From Suttonella ornithocola (GTDB taxonomy: Bacteria > Pseudomonadota > Gammaproteobacteria > Cardiobacteriales > Cardiobacteriaceae): DNA of 18,050 nt. Positions 15,441-18,050 of this stretch are shown here, in pieces. Location: NCBI RefSeq assembly GCF_001889065.1, contig NZ_LWHB01000039.1:2-18051 (forward strand), given 5' to 3'. The position numbers and the translations under genes were made by a program. Under the pieces are notes generated by a model. It saw only the letters and a program-made list of their open reading frames with translations. It was not told where the DNA came from and ran no database searches. Position 1 is the stretch's first letter, and each line of letters begins with the position of its first letter.

Positions 15441-16082
15441 CTATAATACGACGTTAATTTCTGCTGGCGGTGGCGGTAAATCATTATTGGCGCCTGCACC
15501 AATGGTCGTGCTTTTTCCGCCCACAGCTTCTGAAACCCATTGGAAAAACGCAGAAAAACCGCGTGCATCCATCGTATCTAAACTCACGACCGTATCGGTG
15601 AGCGCTTTTAACTGACTTGGGTCTGCTTTAGGACCTGCCGCACAAGCCACAATATTGCCAAAACCGAGCGCTTGAATTTGCGCAGTAGCTTCTTGATACT
15701 CAAGTAAATCCGTCGTTTTCCCATCGGTGAGCACAATCAGCATCGGCGCCCAGTCGCCTTTAGCTTCTGGTGTTCCTGGTCGTAAGTTTGCCTTAACGGA
15801 AGTCACAATATGCTTTAATGCTTCTCCCAATAACGTTGCCCCAGAGCGTGGACATTGAATGGTCGGTAATTGCACATTTTCTAACGGCGTAAGCGGAAGG
15901 ACTTCTTTAATCTCAGAATCAAAAGTTGTGATATTAAGATGTACCGTTTCTAGCGCATACGGATTTTGGCGAAGGGCGGAAAGCAGTGCGCCTAAACCTG
16001 TGTTGACTGCTTCAATAGGTTCGCCTTGCATTGAGCCAGAAGTATCAATCAATAAATAAGTGAGTAAACGACGATTATTCAT
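15441..16082 (-). CDS. TerY-like von Willebrand factor A protein
   Basis: Cytoplasmic vWA protein of 213 residues, first gene of the TerY-P operon. The complete metal-ion-dependent adhesion site is present: D13-T-S15-G-S17, T83 (SGATLLGEAL) and D120 (LTDGKTTD). It lacks the zinc-binding tail of the next gene; the C-terminus is a short Gly/Asn/Pro linker (IGAGANNDLPPPP). The two vWA proteins share the phrases PYALET, IEAV/LEAL and KGDW/KGDY, so they are duplicates. AAAGGA precedes the ATG by 8 bases. Only 8 bp separate it from the next gene, whose AGGAGG lies in the gap. By family precedent vWA proteins of this kind act as metal-dependent scaffolds for the kinase/phosphatase pair; substrate unknown. 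Confidence 0.88.
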   Translation of the reverse strand: MNNRRLLTYLLIDTSGSMQGEPIEAVNTGLGALLSALRQNPYALETVHLNITTFDSEIKEVLPLTPLENVQLPTIQCPRSGATLLGEALKHIVTSVKANLRPGTPEAKGDWAPMLIVLTDGKTTDLLEYQEATAQIQALGFGNIVACAAGPKADPSQLKALTDTVVSLDTMDARGFSAFFQWVSEAVGGKSTTIGAGANNDLPPPPAEINVVL

Positions 16083-16121
16083 GCGAGATTTCCTTTAATC
16101 TTTGAGGGGGGGCTTGCAAGC
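16083..16121 (-). promoter_or_regulatory. Leader of the TerY-P operon with a 7-G tract
   Basis: Short leader between the family-2 element and the first TerY gene. It holds the ribosome site AAAGGA and a run of seven G on the plus strand (16106-16112). The nearest A/T-rich -10-like sequence on the minus strand, TATAAA, lies inside the element itself, so the element may supply the promoter. No full promoter with good spacing could be fixed. Confidence 0.35.
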
Positions 16122-16254
16122 TGAGACCTTTGCAAAATTCCGTTTTATAGTAATTTTTACCACTAGCAAAAAATCAACACCATGATTTTAATATATTTTT
16201 TAAGATTTAAAAAATTGAAAATTCTCTATTTTTAGGGATTTTACAAAGGTCTCA
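16122..16254 (+). repeat. Family-2 miniature element, copy B (intact ends)
   Basis: A 133 bp non-coding element with inverted ends TGAGACCTTTGCAAAA and TTTTACAAAGGTCTCA (one mismatch), flanked on both sides by AGC (16119-16121 and 16255-16257), a possible 3 bp target duplication. Copy A at 10392-10522 is in the same orientation, so the two bracket the TerY-P operon as direct repeats. The ends recall those of some IS5-family elements, from memory and unverified. Confidence 0.8.
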
Positions 16255-16290
16255 AGCTATGGCAACCTGACTAGCTTTCGCTGTGTCACT

Positions 16291-16394
16291 ATAGCAGGGC
16301 TCCCAAAAAAATGCATACCGTACTTAGAAATAGAACGCTATTTTCAAATTGGATATTGAGTTAACGTTGTATACATTTTTTGGGAAGTTAGCTA
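16291..16394. repeat. Inverted-repeat element (fourth type)
   Basis: About 104 bp with ends ATAGC-AGGGC-TCCCAAAAAA and, on the complement of the right end, ATAGC-TAACT-TCCCAAAAAA, continuing into TGCATAC or TGTATAC. The arms are about 26 bp with several mismatches, around a ~50 bp interior. Non-coding. It may be another miniature insertion element or a large hairpin; one copy only in this window. Confidence 0.55.
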
Positions 16395-16595
16395 TATCGC
16401 TAAATTGTCTTGATACGCTTTACAGGGTAAAAGCCATATCAGCAAGAGAATGATAAATTTTTGTGCTTCGCTCTCATCTCAATCATAAATTTTAAATAGA
16501 GAATTTGGCATGATTAGTTAGATTAAACCGCTGATAATACATTTACATTAAACATTATGCATCAATATTTATCAGCGGCTTAGGTGATGAAAATT
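16395..16595. other. Intergenic sequence between the repeat and glpT
   Basis: No gene seen. An inverted repeat AACCGCTGATAA / TTATCAGCGG lies at 16526-16537 and 16569-16580 with a 31-nt spacer, 16 bp beyond the glpT stop. On the minus strand it is followed by TTTAATCT. It may be a weak glpT terminator, though the loop is long. Confidence 0.4.
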
Positions 16596-17927
16596 TTAAC
16601 GTTCGACTTTCCTAAATAGCGTCAGAGAAATGAAGAAAAATGCCAACACACACGAGGCAATCAGCGTATAAAAACCGCCATCCCAGCCGTAATGGTCAAC
16701 TACCAATCCCATGATTGTCCCCGCACTGGCGGAACCCAATAAATAGCCGAATAAGCCAGTTAATCCAGTTGCCGTGCCAGTTGCCACGCGCGGGACTAAA
16801 TCTGCGGCTTGAAGCCCAATCATCATCACTGGACCATAAATTAAAAAGCCAATCGCAATCAGGCATAAATTATCAATGAGAGGATTACCTGCGGGGTTTT
16901 TCCAATACACGATAATGGCTAACAATACGCCCACTAAAAACATCAACATTGGCGGTGCGCGATGCCCTTTAAAAACTTTATCGCTTAAATAACCGCTGGC
17001 TAACATCCCAAAAATGCCCGCGTATTCATATAAGAAATAAGCCCAGCTTTGTTTGTCAAAAGAAAAATGTTTGACTTCTTTGAGGTACGTCGGAGCCCAA
17101 TCGATAATGCCATAACGAATAAAGTAGACAAAAACATTAGCAATCGTAATCGCCCATAAAAATTTATTATTGATGATATAGCGTAGCAAAATATCTTTGC
17201 TAGAAAGCGTGTGTGCGGAAGGCAATACTGCTTGTGTTGCACCACCTTTGTATACTTCAATAGGCGGCAAACCTTGTGATTCAGGGGTATCGCGCATCAA
17301 TATAAACACTACCATGCTTAATACAATAGCAATCATTGCTGGAAAATAAAATAAAGCCTGCCACGCGCCGAATAAATATAAGCCTAAAATTGCCAATGGT
17401 CCAATTAAACCTCCCCCTAAATTGTGCGATACATTCCACCAGCTCCACCACGCGCCGCGTTCACCGGTGGAAAACCAGTTGGTCATTGTTTTCGCGCCCG
17501 GCGGATAGCCCATGCCTTGGAACCAGCCATTCATTGTTGCGAGTACGATCATGAAAGTCAGCGAAGTCAACACGCCCGGCGCTAAGCCGAATATCAAGCT
17601 AACGCTTGCCGAACCCAATAATCCTAACACAATGAAATATTTTGGATTACTACGGTCAGAAATATTTCCCATGATGAATTTGCTAAATCCGTATGCCACC
17701 GACAACGCCAGCGATACCGTGCCGAGTTGCGCTTTGCTGTAGCCGTATTGCTCAATAAGATGCGGAATAGCTAAAGAAAAATTCTTACGAATCAGATAGT
17801 AAGCTGCATAACCAATAAATACTCCGAAAAATACCTGCCAGCGCAGGCGACGATATTCTTCATCAATTTGTTGTTTATCCGTCAGTGGCGGGTCTTTGGG
17901 TGGCAATGCTTTGAGAAATGCAAACAT
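16596..17927 (-). CDS. glpT: Glycerol-3-phosphate transporter GlpT
   Basis: Major-facilitator antiporter of the organophosphate:phosphate family that imports sn-glycerol-3-phosphate in exchange for phosphate; inner membrane, twelve helices. Family blocks: YRRLRWQVFFGVFIGYAAYY, YGFSKFIMGNISDRSNP, GWFQGMGYPPGAKTM, MRDTPESQGLPPIE, RYGIIDWAPTYLKEVKHF and NPAGNPLIDNLCLIAIGFLIYGPVMMIG. The substrate-binding arginines are R47 and R271 (E. coli R45 and R269) and the histidine is H168. 443 residues from the ATG at 17927, which has GGAGG 7 bases upstream; an upstream in-frame start at 17966 lies outside any ribosome site. No glpQ or glpD is seen beside it. UhpT or another sugar-phosphate antiporter is less likely given the motif match. 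Confidence 0.92.
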   Translation of the reverse strand: MFAFLKALPPKDPPLTDKQQIDEEYRRLRWQVFFGVFIGYAAYYLIRKNFSLAIPHLIEQYGYSKAQLGTVSLALSVAYGFSKFIMGNISDRSNPKYFIVLGLLGSASVSLIFGLAPGVLTSLTFMIVLATMNGWFQGMGYPPGAKTMTNWFSTGERGAWWSWWNVSHNLGGGLIGPLAILGLYLFGAWQALFYFPAMIAIVLSMVVFILMRDTPESQGLPPIEVYKGGATQAVLPSAHTLSSKDILLRYIINNKFLWAITIANVFVYFIRYGIIDWAPTYLKEVKHFSFDKQSWAYFLYEYAGIFGMLASGYLSDKVFKGHRAPPMLMFLVGVLLAIIVYWKNPAGNPLIDNLCLIAIGFLIYGPVMMIGLQAADLVPRVATGTATGLTGLFGYLLGSASAGTIMGLVVDHYGWDGGFYTLIASCVLAFFFISLTLFRKVER

Positions 17928-17953
17928 AATAATCCTCCATGGGTTAAAAAATT

Positions 17954-17982
17954 TATATATAGTCAAATCACTTATAATCCAA
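17954..17982 (-). promoter_or_regulatory. Sigma-70-type promoter for glpT
   Basis: On the minus strand TTGGAT (17982-17977) and TATATA (17959-17954) are separated by exactly 17 bases, followed by an A/T-rich stretch. Transcription would start about 20 bases before the ATG at 17927, just upstream of the GGAGG. Judged by eye; no operator could be assigned. Confidence 0.5.
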
Positions 17983-18050
17983 TCTATCCAAAGCAGATAT
18001 AAAGAACAACTTGTAGTAGAATTATCAAAAACAAACTGAGCATATCCTAT

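Noticed and set aside
10798..16082. Full tellurite-resistance (ter) cluster
   Set aside because: Only the vWA/PP2C/kinase part is present; no TerB, TerC, TerD or TerZ-like protein is encoded in the window.
17000..17742. Open frames overlapping glpT in other frames
   Set aside because: Out of frame with or antisense to a complete GlpT; no motifs.

Overview
This AT-rich window (roughly 40% G+C by eye) comes from a gammaproteobacterium. The evidence is a cmoA/cmoB pair, an RlmKL-type fused 23S rRNA methyltransferase, a YhcB/ZapG-family protein, PutP and GlpT. The 7-mer AAGCGGT is strongly over-represented (at least 14 copies over both strands), which recalls the DNA-uptake words of naturally competent relatives. 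LipA does not look close to the Pasteurellaceae type as I remember it, so a Cardiobacteriales-like host is my guess, held at low confidence.

Left half (1-10361). A tight lipA-cmoA-cmoB operon, with two successive TAATG stop/start overlaps, makes the lipoyl cofactor and the carboxy-SAM pathway for wobble-uridine modification of tRNA. It ends at a strong hairpin. Next come an orphan family-3 solute-binding protein gene and putP (sodium/proline symport). Convergent to putP is rlmKL, and upstream of rlmKL on the same strand is a two-gene unit: a zapG/yhcB homologue with a long tail, overlapping a META-domain lipoprotein gene. A very AT-rich stretch precedes a second orphan family-3 solute-binding protein. 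Three copies of a ~120 bp miniature inverted-repeat element (family 1, ends GTGGTTTGAAAAGTATGCTG, flanked by TA) punctuate this half. Two of them bracket the first solute-binding gene in opposite orientations.

Right half (10362-18050). The most notable region is a five-gene minus-strand operon (16082 down to 10798). In transcription order it encodes a TerY-like von Willebrand A (vWA) protein, a second vWA protein with a TerY_C zinc-binding tail, a PP2C-type phosphatase with a disordered and Ig-like N-terminal region, a Ser/Thr protein kinase with a zinc ribbon, and a two-helix membrane protein. This matches the TerY-P triad (vWA + PP2C + kinase) predicted by comparative genomics as a phosphorylation-based stress or defence signalling module. 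No ter tellurite genes are visible here. The second vWA gene carries a single in-frame TAA inside an otherwise intact frame, which separates the third MIDAS residue and the zinc domain from the first part of the vWA fold. The whole module lies between two same-orientation copies of a second miniature element (family 2, ends TGAGACCTTTGCAAAA) and further unrelated inverted repeats, so it looks like an accessory cassette. The window closes with glpT, a glycerol-3-phosphate antiporter with a recognisable promoter and ribosome binding site.
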